Origin: JAWWBN01 sp033720955
GTDB taxonomy: Bacteria > Acidobacteriota > Thermoanaerobaculia > Multivoradales > JAHEKO01
Length of the DNA: 9,556 bases
Reading direction: 5' to 3'
Assembly (NCBI GenBank): GCA_033720955.1
Contig: JAWWBN010000151.1
Span: 1 to 9,556 of the forward strand
Program-made: the position numbers and the translations under genes
The notes under the pieces: generated by a model
The model's database searches: none
Told to the model about the DNA's origin: nothing
What the model saw: only the letters and a program-made list of their open reading frames with translations
In this document: in pieces, positions 1-6,838 of the stretch
How the letters are laid out: each line of letters starts with the position of its first letter
How positions within the stretch are numbered: the first letter of the stretch is position 1

Positions 1-112
1 CGCGCCGCGGCCGCGGCTCCGGGCCGGGTGGGGGCGGCAGGCCGCGGCGCCGCGCCTCCTGCCGGGCGGCGTCCAGGCGGGCCTTGCGCAGGGCTTCGCT
101 CACCAGGCTCAT
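1..112 (-). CDS. GspB-like protein, N-terminal fragment (cut by window edge)
   Basis: Only the first 37 codons are visible; the gene runs off the left edge. The protein opens with MSLVSEALRKARLDAARQ, followed by an Arg-rich stretch and a Pro-rich stretch. An N-terminus of the form M-S-x-(I/V)-x-(D/E)-A-L-(R/K)-K-A is typical of GspB/ExeB-like proteins, the partners of ExeA/GspA ATPases; they help assemble secretin or pilus machines at the cell wall. No membrane segment lies in the visible part; in the family one usually follows the short cytoplasmic head. The start codon is fixed by a very strong Shine-Dalgarno (120-129) that overlaps the stop region of the upstream ATPase, leaving 4 bases between the genes. 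Family assignment rests on this short N-terminus plus the neighbour, so it is tentative; another short coiled-coil or TPR protein of the same operon type is possible. Confidence 0.55.
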   Translation of the reverse strand, partial: MSLVSEALRKARLDAARQEARRRGLPPPPGPEPRPRR

Positions 113-116
113 CGGT

Positions 117-923
117 CTACCTCCCCTCCAGCTCGCGGATGGCGCGGCGCACGTGGCTCGGCTTCAGCGGGTCGGCGCCGGTCACGTAGCCGCAGAGCAG
201 GGTCTTGTCGCAGACGGCGTTGATCAGCCGGGGCACGCCGCGGGAGTAGCGGTGGATGCGCCGCACCGCGCCGCGGCTGAAGACGGGCCGGGAGTTCGAG
301 CCGGCGACGTGCAGCCGGTGCTGGATGTAGAGGCCGGTCTCGTGAAGCGACAGCGGCTCGAGGTGGTAGCGCACGGTGATCCGCTGCCGGAGCTGCCGCA
401 GCCCGGGTCGGTCCAGGAGCTCGCGCAGCTCGGGCTGCCCGATCAGCACGATCTGGAGCAGCTTCCGCTGGTCGGTCTCCAGGTTCGAGAGCAACCGGAT
501 CTGCTCGAGGAGCTCGCCCGAGAGATCCTGGGCCTCGTCGATGATCAGCACCACGTCGTTGCCCTCGGTCACCTGCTCGAGGAGGAAGGTGTTGAGGCGC
601 TCCAGGTTGGCCATCCGGTCGTAGTCCTCGGGTCCGAGCCCGAGCTCGACCAGGATGAGCCAGATGAGCTGCTCGCTGGTGAGGATCGGATTGAGGATGA
701 GCGCGGTCCGGTAGGCGGGTCCCAGCTCCTCGAGCAGCGCCCGGCACAGGGTGGTCTTGCCCGCCCCGACCTCGCCGGTGATCTGGATGAAGCCCTTGCG
801 CTCCTTCAGGCCGTAGAGGAGATGGTCGAAGGCCTCCCGGTGCCGCCGGCTGAAGAAGAGGAAGCGGGGGTCGGGCGTGATGTTGAAGGGCGACTCGTGG
901 AAGCCGTAGAACTCCTCGTACAT
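117..923 (-). CDS. ExeA/GspA-type AAA ATPase
   Basis: A 268-residue ATPase. The opening MYEEFYGFHESPF, continuing to TPDPRFLF near residue 20, is the hallmark start of the ExeA/GspA (AAA_22-like) family found with type II secretion and type IV pilus-like systems. Walker A is GEVGAGKTT (residues 50-58) and Walker B is VVLIIDEAQ (124-132). A sensor-1-like IVLIGQPEL lies at 158-166, an Arg-rich QLRQRI at 177-182, and a sensor-2-like SRGVPRLIN at 227-235. Unlike Aeromonas ExeA it stops right after the AAA lid and has no C-terminal peptidoglycan-binding domain or membrane segment, so it is probably cytoplasmic. In the family, ATP hydrolysis with the GspB partner supports secretin placement across the cell wall. 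The start follows the upstream stop by two bases (TAG CC ATG) with no clear Shine-Dalgarno, which suggests translational coupling. ATPase class is very secure; the secretion or pilus role is inferred. Confidence 0.9.
   Translation of the reverse strand: MYEEFYGFHESPFNITPDPRFLFFSRRHREAFDHLLYGLKERKGFIQITGEVGAGKTTLCRALLEELGPAYRTALILNPILTSEQLIWLILVELGLGPEDYDRMANLERLNTFLLEQVTEGNDVVLIIDEAQDLSGELLEQIRLLSNLETDQRKLLQIVLIGQPELRELLDRPGLRQLRQRITVRYHLEPLSLHETGLYIQHRLHVAGSNSRPVFSRGAVRRIHRYSRGVPRLINAVCDKTLLCGYVTGADPLKPSHVRRAIRELEGR
120..129 (-). promoter_or_regulatory. Strong ribosome binding site for the GspB-like gene
   Basis: On the minus strand this reads GGAGGGGAGG, ends just before the ATPase stop codon and sits 7 bases before the ATG at 112. 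It overlaps the last codons of the ATPase gene, so the two genes are translationally close-coupled. It decides the start of the downstream gene. Confidence 0.75.
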
Positions 924-925
924 GG

Positions 926-1792
926 CTAGCGGGGGACGCTCAGCAGCCGCAGGAAATCGTGCAGCGGCGCGGTGGGGTCGTAGAGGGCGAGAAACTCCCG
1001 CATCCGCGCCATGCCGGGGTGGTGGCCGCGGTGCTCGGCCCACTTCTGGAAGGGGACGACGAAGGGGCGCGCATGCTCCAGCTCGAGGTCGAGCAGCCGG
1101 GCGGTCACGCCGCCGGCGGCCAGGAAGCCGGTGTCGCGGAAGGCCCGCCGGGCGCGCTCGACGTCGTAGGGGACCGCCCGCAGGTCGGCGGACCAGCGCT
1201 CCCCGTCCCAGTGGAAGAGCCCGAACTGCGCCCGGCGATCGCCGTTGAAGGGCAGGCCCACCGAGCCGACGTTGACCAGCTCGCCCTCGGGCCGCCGGCG
1301 GTGGAGCGGGCGGTGGGTGTGGGCGCAGACCAGCAGCGGCTCCGGGACGCCGGCGAGGTGGCGGGCGAGATCCCGGTCGGAGGTCCAGGGACCGATGCCC
1401 TCGTTGGTCGAGTCCGGGCTGCCGTGAACCAGGAGGAGCCCCGGCGCCGCCGCCGGCCGGGCGGAGAAGGGGAGCGACGCGATGTAGGCGGCGCTCTCCT
1501 CGTCGAGCTCGGCGGCCATCCAGCGCGCCGCCGACCACTCCTCGGCGTGCCACCAGGCTTCGGGCACTCGACGGTGGTGGAAGTCGAGGAGGTACTCCTC
1601 GTGGTTGCCCAGGATCGAGCGCCAGCCCAGCTCGCGGACGCGGCGCACCACGCGGCTGCCCTGGGGGCCGCGACCGACGAGATCGCCGCCCACCAGCACC
1701 TCGTCGGGCTCGAGCCGCGCGAGCTCGGAGATCACCGCCTCCAGGGCGGGCACGTTGCCGTGGATGTCGGCCACGATGGCGACGGTCGTCAT
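926..1792 (-). CDS. Calcineurin-like metallophosphoesterase (YfcE/Metallophos_2 type)
   Basis: A 288-residue predicted cytoplasmic phosphoesterase with all motifs of the binuclear metal fold in order: D-I-H-G-N (D9, H11), G-D-L-V-G-R-G-P (D37), G-N-H-E (62-65), V-H-G-S (H123) and A-H-T-H (H158, H160), then N-V-G-S-V-G (174-179). The last motif is characteristic of the small YfcE/MJ0936-like and diadenosine-tetraphosphatase-like branch. The core is about 210 residues; the extra C-terminal 70 residues (R/H-rich, ending LRLLSVPR) have no motif I recognise. The substrate cannot be told: cyclic nucleotide, dinucleoside polyphosphate and generic phosphodiester activities all occur in this superfamily. 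It is the first gene of the minus-strand cluster and ends two bases before the ATPase start. No clear -35/-10 pair was found upstream of it and the Shine-Dalgarno is weak. Family is secure; function is open. Confidence 0.88.
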   Translation of the reverse strand: MTTVAIVADIHGNVPALEAVISELARLEPDEVLVGGDLVGRGPQGSRVVRRVRELGWRSILGNHEEYLLDFHHRRVPEAWWHAEEWSAARWMAAELDEESAAYIASLPFSARPAAAPGLLLVHGSPDSTNEGIGPWTSDRDLARHLAGVPEPLLVCAHTHRPLHRRRPEGELVNVGSVGLPFNGDRRAQFGLFHWDGERWSADLRAVPYDVERARRAFRDTGFLAAGGVTARLLDLELEHARPFVVPFQKWAEHRGHHPGMARMREFLALYDPTAPLHDFLRLLSVPR

Positions 1793-1888
1793 GACGAGCT
1801 TCCGGCCGCGGCGGTGAGCAGAGCCGGAGCCCGGAGGATAGCGCAGCCGCGGGTCGGGGGCCGCCCTCGACGGGCCTCTCGAAAGCTC

Positions 1889-1917
1889 TTGCGACCGGTG
1901 GGGCGCGGCGCTACAAT
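1889..1917 (+). promoter_or_regulatory. Sigma70-like promoter for the outer membrane receptor gene
   Basis: TTGCGA (1889-1894) and TACAAT (1912-1917) are separated by exactly 17 bases and match the consensus -35 and -10 at most positions; this is notable in a 70% GC background. Transcription would begin near 1924, giving a leader of about 75 bases before the ATG at 1999. The rest of the divergent spacer 1793-1998 holds no other gene I can support. Confidence 0.6.
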
Positions 1918-1986
1918 GCCTGCAACTCGTTGGACCAGCGGCGCGCCTGAGCGAGGTGACGGGCCGCCGAAAACTAGACTCGTTCT

Positions 1987-1997
1987 GGGGGGGTAGG
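1987..1997 (+). promoter_or_regulatory. G-rich ribosome binding site with a seven-G run
   Basis: A run of seven G (1987-1993) followed by TAGG lies directly before the ATG at 1999 and would serve as the Shine-Dalgarno. It supports this ATG as the start, together with the signal peptide that follows at once. Confidence 0.55.
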
Positions 1998-1998
1998 T

Positions 1999-4995
1999 AT
2001 GCAGCGGCTAGCGCGTGTCGTGCTCGTGGGTGGACTCTGTCTGGCGGTTCTGGCTCCGGCGGCCTGGAGCCAATCGCAGGCGACCACAGGAACCATCGAA
2101 GGGATCGTCGTCGACGATGACGGGGAGCGGATGCCCGGCGTCACGGTGAGCGTGACCAACACCGCGACAAGCTACAGCCGCACCGTCGTCACCGACGACG
2201 AGGGCCGTTTCCGCTTCCCGCTCCTGCCTCTGGGCCCCTACCGCCTGGGGGCGGAGCTCGAGGGGTTCGCGCCGCTGACCCGCGAAGGGCTGCGGGTCTC
2301 CCTGGGTGACGCCATCGCCCTGGAGCTGACGATGCAGCTCGCCACGGTCCAGCAGGAGATCATCGTCACCGCCGAGGCGCCGCTGATCGAGTCGACGCCA
2401 ACCGAGTCCACCACCCGAATCGACGACGAAGCGGTGGAGGGCCTGCCCAACAACGACCGCAACTTCCTCAACTTCTCCAAGCTCACCCCGGGCGTCACCA
2501 TCGTCCAGGGGCCGGACGGCGAGGAGCTGTCGATCAGCGGTCAGAAGGGCATCAACAACAACATCTCCATCGACGGCGCCGACTTCAACAACCCCTTCTT
2601 CGGCGAGCAGCGGGGCGGCCAGCGCCCCGCCTTCACCTTCAACCAGGACGCCGTCAAGGAGATCCTGGTGGTGACCGACGGCGCCCCCGCCGAGTTCGGC
2701 CGCTCCTCCGGCGGCTTCGTGAACGTGGTGACCAAGTCGGGGACCAACGACTTCTCGGGCACCGCCCACCTCTTCTTCAAGAACGACTCGCTCTCCGACG
2801 ACCTGGAGCTGCCCGACGGCTCCATCGACCAGCGCGAGTTCGACCAGACCCAGGTCGGCTTCACTCTGGGCGGCCCGGTGCGCAAGGACAAGGTCTTCTT
2901 CTTCGTCGCCGTGGACACCCAGGAGGCCGACGAGACCAAGCAGACCAACCCCGGACGCATCGCCCCCGAGGTCGTCAACTTCCTGGCCAGCGTGGGCCTG
3001 CCCAACGACAACGCGCCGATCACCCGCACCGACGACGGCGACGCCTATCTGGCCAAGATCGACTGGCTGGCCAGCGACCGGAACCTGGCGACCCTGCGCT
3101 GGGCCTACCACTACTCGCAGCAGGAGAACGGCACCTTCGACGTGCCCTCGTGGGGCGCCTCGGCCAACGCGATCGAGACCGACTATGCGCACGGCTACAC
3201 CGGCACCCTGATCAGCACGATCTCCGGCAGCCTGCTCAACGAGCTGCGGCTGCAGTACGCCAAGGAGTGGCGCCCGCGGCCCTACAACGGCCCCGACGTG
3301 CCCGGTCAGAGCCGGCCCTTCCCGGATACCGCCTTCGACTTCGTGGGCCAGTACCGGGTCGGCATGCCCTTCTTCATCCCGGTCGAGTACGACGACGACC
3401 GCACCCAGATCAACGAGAACCTCTCCATCCTCAAGGGCAGCCACTCGGTCAAGGCCGGCTTCGAGTACAACGACGTGACCTCGGCGCAGACCTTCATCGG
3501 CTTCGCCAACGGCCGCTACATCTTCGACTCGTTCGACGGCTTCATGAACTACGTCACCTTCGGCCCCGGGTGGGGCCGGTGCTCGGGCGGCGGCACCACC
3601 ACCACCGGGAGCTGCCCGGCGGGCGAGAGCTTCTCCGGCCCGCTGCTCCTCTTCCTGCAGCAGGCGGGAGTGGGCGACCTCAGCGTGCGCGACGCCGGCA
3701 CCCAGGCCATCGAGCAGCTCGAGACCGCGGTCTTCATCCAGGACCAGTGGCAGCCCACCCCGTCGCTCACCCTGGAGGCCGGTCTCCGCTGGGAGGAGCT
3801 CGACAACGCCGAGGTGATCACCCCGCCCAACCAGGTCTTCTTCGCCCCGTTCATCGGTCAGACGGTGGTAACCGGCGCCGGGCCGCAGGTCTTCCCCTCG
3901 GACGGCACGATCCCCGACGACGACTCGCTGCAGCCGCGGTTCGCCCTCTCGTGGGCGCCCAAGAAGCTCACCGAGCGGCCCGGCGTGCTGCGGCTGAGCG
4001 CCGGCCTCTACGCCGCCCGCATCCCGGCGCTGACCCTGGCCTCGACGCGCTCCACCAACGGCAGCCGCGGCCAGACCCTCTTCCGGGCCAGCTTCTTCAA
4101 CGACTTCGGGGTGACTCCGCCGACCTGGCCGAACCTGATCCCGCAGGAGGAGATCGGCGACCCCTTCCTGCCCGACGTCTTCGTCTTCAACTCCGACTTC
4201 GAGCTGCCCGAGACCTTCTCGTGGGCGGTCTCCTGGGAGCAGGAGCTGATCCCGAACTGGGCCTTCCTGGCCAAGGTCAGCTTCGCCAACACCAACCACA
4301 TCACCCGCTTCATCAACCGCAACGATCCCGCGTTCGGGTCGCCCTGGTCGACCGGTCTGCCGCCGGGCGGAGCCAACGGCATCAACACCCTGACGTCGGT
4401 CGAGTCCAGCGCCAAGAGCCGCTACCAGGGCTACACCGTCGGCGTGAACAAGCGGTACTCGAAGGGCTACCAGTTCCAGGCCTACTACACCAACTCGCTG
4501 GACCGCTCCGACGACGACAACGAGCGCGATCCGTTCAGCTTCCGGTACGCCGATCCGACCCGGCTCGACGCCGAGTACAGCTTCTCGGACCGTCACCAGC
4601 GCCACCGCATCAACGCCTGGCTGCTGTGGGACGGGCCGTGGGGGATCAACGTGAACGTGCGGGCCAGCTACCGCAGCGCGCAGCCCCAGTCGATCCGGGC
4701 GGACGGAACGCCGGCCGCCACCCCGCAGGACCGGATCAACCCGGACGGGACGATCACGCGGCGCAACCTGGGCAAGAAGAACAACCAGTTCCGCACCCTC
4801 GACGTGCGGCTGTCGAAGGACTTCAAGATCGGCGACATGACCCTGCAGCCGGTGATCGACGTCTTCAACCTGACGGACGAGGACAACTTCCTGGTGCCGC
4901 AGGTGACCAACCTGGTGTTCAACTTCGACGGCACGGTGCAGAGCGGCGCCGGCCTGCCGCGGGAGTTCCAGGTCGGCGTGCGTCTCCTCTGGTAG
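1999..4995 (+). CDS. TonB-dependent-receptor-like outer membrane protein with carboxypeptidase regulatory-like domain
   Basis: A 998-residue outer membrane beta-barrel protein. Residues 1-25 form a Sec signal peptide (hydrophobic core from about 7 to 21, cleavage near AWSQS). Residues 29-115 are a carboxypeptidase-regulatory-like/CNA-B-type beta-sandwich (G-T-I-E-G-I-V-V-D, P-G-V-T-V, D-D-E-G-R-F-R-F). A TonB-box-like IIVTAEAPL follows at 121-129 and then a plug domain (about 130-250) containing NNISIDGADFNNPFF and AEFGRSSGGFVNVVTKSGTN. The remaining 750 residues have alternating aromatic and charged strands and end in V-G-V-R-L-L-W, the terminal aromatic expected for BAM-inserted barrels. 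This architecture is abundant in Acidobacteriota, where many copies are thought to import or bind polymers; the ligand is unknown. Mature cysteines seen are only C528 and C539, in a Gly/Thr-rich probable surface loop. It has its own promoter, and a hairpin terminator follows. Confidence 0.93.
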   Translation: MQRLARVVLVGGLCLAVLAPAAWSQSQATTGTIEGIVVDDDGERMPGVTVSVTNTATSYSRTVVTDDEGRFRFPLLPLGPYRLGAELEGFAPLTREGLRVSLGDAIALELTMQLATVQQEIIVTAEAPLIESTPTESTTRIDDEAVEGLPNNDRNFLNFSKLTPGVTIVQGPDGEELSISGQKGINNNISIDGADFNNPFFGEQRGGQRPAFTFNQDAVKEILVVTDGAPAEFGRSSGGFVNVVTKSGTNDFSGTAHLFFKNDSLSDDLELPDGSIDQREFDQTQVGFTLGGPVRKDKVFFFVAVDTQEADETKQTNPGRIAPEVVNFLASVGLPNDNAPITRTDDGDAYLAKIDWLASDRNLATLRWAYHYSQQENGTFDVPSWGASANAIETDYAHGYTGTLISTISGSLLNELRLQYAKEWRPRPYNGPDVPGQSRPFPDTAFDFVGQYRVGMPFFIPVEYDDDRTQINENLSILKGSHSVKAGFEYNDVTSAQTFIGFANGRYIFDSFDGFMNYVTFGPGWGRCSGGGTTTTGSCPAGESFSGPLLLFLQQAGVGDLSVRDAGTQAIEQLETAVFIQDQWQPTPSLTLEAGLRWEELDNAEVITPPNQVFFAPFIGQTVVTGAGPQVFPSDGTIPDDDSLQPRFALSWAPKKLTERPGVLRLSAGLYAARIPALTLASTRSTNGSRGQTLFRASFFNDFGVTPPTWPNLIPQEEIGDPFLPDVFVFNSDFELPETFSWAVSWEQELIPNWAFLAKVSFANTNHITRFINRNDPAFGSPWSTGLPPGGANGINTLTSVESSAKSRYQGYTVGVNKRYSKGYQFQAYYTNSLDRSDDDNERDPFSFRYADPTRLDAEYSFSDRHQRHRINAWLLWDGPWGINVNVRASYRSAQPQSIRADGTPAATPQDRINPDGTITRRNLGKKNNQFRTLDVRLSKDFKIGDMTLQPVIDVFNLTDEDNFLVPQVTNLVFNFDGTVQSGAGLPREFQVGVRLLW

Positions 4996-5020
4996 GGCGG
5001 CGCCCCGCACCGTCTCGTTC

Positions 5021-5044
5021 CGCCGCCGGCTCCGGCCGGCGGCG
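5021..5044 (+). terminator. GC hairpin with UNCG-class tetraloop after the receptor gene
   Basis: A perfect 10-bp inverted repeat (CGCCGCCGGC / GCCGGCGGCG) encloses TCCG, so the RNA would have a C(UCCG)G tetraloop of the extra-stable UNCG class. A pyrimidine stretch, CTCTCCTCTT (5045-5054), follows instead of a pure U tract. It lies 25 bases after the receptor stop codon, the expected place for a terminator, though the weak U tract means termination may be partial. Confidence 0.6.
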
Positions 5045-5068
5045 CTCTCCTCTTCCGGCCGCGGCGGC

Positions 5069-5086
5069 CCGCCCGGGGCCGGGCGG
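5069..5086. repeat. Second short inverted repeat in the spacer before the CRTAC1 gene
   Basis: CCGCCCGG (5069-5076) and CCGGGCGG (5079-5086) are perfect complements separated by GG; realistically this makes a 7-bp stem with a 4-base loop. It lies between the first hairpin and the GTG at 5117. It could be a second terminator element or hide the translation start region, but GC-rich DNA makes such repeats common. Confidence 0.3.
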
Positions 5087-5116
5087 CGCGGGCGGCCGCT
5101 GATAGGCTCCGCGGCC

Positions 5117-6838
5117 GTGCCACGGGGGAGAGGCCGCAAGCCGACGCTTCGCTCCGCGGCGGCCCTGGCCGTCCTGGCGGCCGCCTGCGGGGGGGAGACC
5201 GCGCCCTCCCCGACGCCGGATGCGGAGACCGCAGGAGCCCCGGCCCCACGGGTCCTCTTCGCGGACGTCACCGACGCCGCCGGGCTCGATTTCCGACACC
5301 GCCACGGCGGCACCGGCCGCAAGTACCTGCCGGAGATCATGGGCTCCGGCGGCGCCGCCCTGGACTACGACGGCGACGGCTGGACCGATCTCTACCTCGT
5401 CCAGTCGGGCCGGCTACCCGGAGCCGAGAGCGCGGCCGGCGAGGTCGGCAACCGGCTCTACCGGAACCTGGGCGACGGCCGTTTCGCCGACGTCACCGAG
5501 ACGGCTGGGGCCGGCGACACCGGCTACGGCATGGGGGCGGTCGCCGGCGACGTGGACGGCGACGGGGACCCGGACCTCTACGTAGCCAACTTCGGGGCCG
5601 ACCGACTGCTGCGCAACCTGGGCGACGGCCGCTTCCGCGAGGCGACCCGGGAGAGCGGGATCGACAACCCGCACTGGGGCTCGAGCGCCGCCCTCTTCGA
5701 CGCCGACCTGGACGGCTGGCTCGACCTCTACGTGGCCAACTACCTGGAGATGACCGTGGCCACCCACCTCGACTGCGGCTACCCGACGCAGGGTATCCTC
5801 TCCTACTGCCACCCGGACGTCTATCCGATGGCCCCCGACCTCTTCTTCCGCAACCGGGGGGGCGGGGTCTTCGAGGAGGCGACGGCGGCCGCGGGGCTCA
5901 CCGACCTCACCGGCAAGGGGCTGGGGGTGGTGGCCGCCGACTTCACCGGCGACGGCCTGCCCGACCTCTACGTGGCGAACGACTCCACCCCCAACTTCCT
6001 CTACCGCAACCTGGGAGGCGGCCGCTTCCGCGAGGACGCCCTGCTGCTGGGGGTCGGCTTCAACGAGGACGGCCAGACCGAGGCGGGCATGGGAGTCGCG
6101 GCCGGGGACGCCGACGGCGACGGGAGGCTGGACATCTTCGTGACCAACCTCTCCGCCGAGACGAACGCCCTCTATCTGGGCGGGGAGGTCATGTTCCGCT
6201 ACGCCACCCGCTTCGCCGGGCTCTACGAGGACTCCTACCTGCCGGTGGGCTTCGGCACCGACCTGGCCGATCTCGACAACGACGGCGACCTCGACCTGGT
6301 GGTGGTCAACGGGCACGTGATCGACAACATCGAGCTCACCAGCGACGGCCAGAGCTTCCGTCAGCCGGGGCAGGTCTTCTGGAACCGGGGCGGCGCCCGC
6401 TTCGCCCCGGCGGAGCCGGAGGAGATCGCCGACCTGGCGGTGCCGCGGGTGGGCCGCGGCACCATCACCCTGGACTACGACCACGACGGCCGGCTCGACC
6501 TCGCCGTGGCGTACAACGACGACCGCGCCCGGCTCTACCGCAACACCCTGCCCGACGGCGGCGGGTGGGTCCGCTTCCACGCCACCGGCTCGCGGTCCAA
6601 CCGCGAAGGGGTGGGGGTGCGGATCTCCCTCCTGGAGGGCGGCGCCGTGCAGGTCGAGGAGCGCACCGCGGGGTCGAGCTACGAGAGCAGCCAGGAGCCG
6701 TGGCTCCACTTCGGCCTGGGAGCCCGCGAGGGCGTCGAGCGGGTGCGGGTGGAGTGGCCGGGAGGCGGCCGCATGGAGCTGCGCGGCCTGCCGGCCCGCC
6801 GCTCCTACCGGCTCTTCGAGCGCCCGGCGGACCGGTAG
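5117..6838 (+). CDS. CRTAC1-family lipoprotein (VCBS/FG-GAP repeats plus ASPIC/UnbV domain)
   Basis: A 573-residue predicted lipoprotein. The N-terminus has an Arg/Lys-rich head, a short hydrophobic core and LAAAC with the lipid-attachment Cys at C24, then a Pro/Ala-rich spacer. Seven VCBS/FG-GAP-type calcium-binding repeats of the form D-x-D-x-D-G-x-x-D-L-(Y/F/V/A)-V lie near residues 83, 145, 195, 275, 331, 385 and 453, consistent with a seven-bladed beta-propeller. The C-terminal 90 residues (about 484-567), with SNREGVGVRI, RTAGSSYESSQ, HFGLG and VEWPGG, are a clear ASPIC/UnbV domain. Two cysteines after the third repeat (C220, C231) probably form a disulfide. The family is secreted or surface-bound; its molecular role is poorly defined (adhesion, ligand or cofactor binding). 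The GTG start is chosen because it directly precedes the lipoprotein signal; its Shine-Dalgarno is weak. The 3' end overlaps hpnB on the opposite strand by 34 bases. Confidence 0.9.
   Translation: MPRGRGRKPTLRSAAALAVLAAACGGETAPSPTPDAETAGAPAPRVLFADVTDAAGLDFRHRHGGTGRKYLPEIMGSGGAALDYDGDGWTDLYLVQSGRLPGAESAAGEVGNRLYRNLGDGRFADVTETAGAGDTGYGMGAVAGDVDGDGDPDLYVANFGADRLLRNLGDGRFREATRESGIDNPHWGSSAALFDADLDGWLDLYVANYLEMTVATHLDCGYPTQGILSYCHPDVYPMAPDLFFRNRGGGVFEEATAAAGLTDLTGKGLGVVAADFTGDGLPDLYVANDSTPNFLYRNLGGGRFREDALLLGVGFNEDGQTEAGMGVAAGDADGDGRLDIFVTNLSAETNALYLGGEVMFRYATRFAGLYEDSYLPVGFGTDLADLDNDGDLDLVVVNGHVIDNIELTSDGQSFRQPGQVFWNRGGARFAPAEPEEIADLAVPRVGRGTITLDYDHDGRLDLAVAYNDDRARLYRNTLPDGGGWVRFHATGSRSNREGVGVRISLLEGGAVQVEERTAGSSYESSQEPWLHFGLGAREGVERVRVEWPGGGRMELRGLPARRSYRLFERPADR

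Noticed and set aside
1793..1900. A minus-strand promoter for the metallophosphoesterase (TATCCT near 1835-1840)
   Set aside because: No acceptable -35 hexamer lies at 16-18 bases from it, so it is not listed as a feature.
3150..5102. A 650-codon plus-strand open frame inside the receptor gene
   Set aside because: It is an alternative frame of the receptor gene, Arg/Pro/Gln-rich and without a start context or domain.
2008..5340. A 1110-codon open frame on the minus strand opposite the receptor gene
   Set aside because: It is a stop-free shadow caused by GC-rich codon bias; the translation is low-complexity (V, G, E, R, A, L) with no domain, while the plus strand encodes a full signal-peptide, plug and barrel protein.
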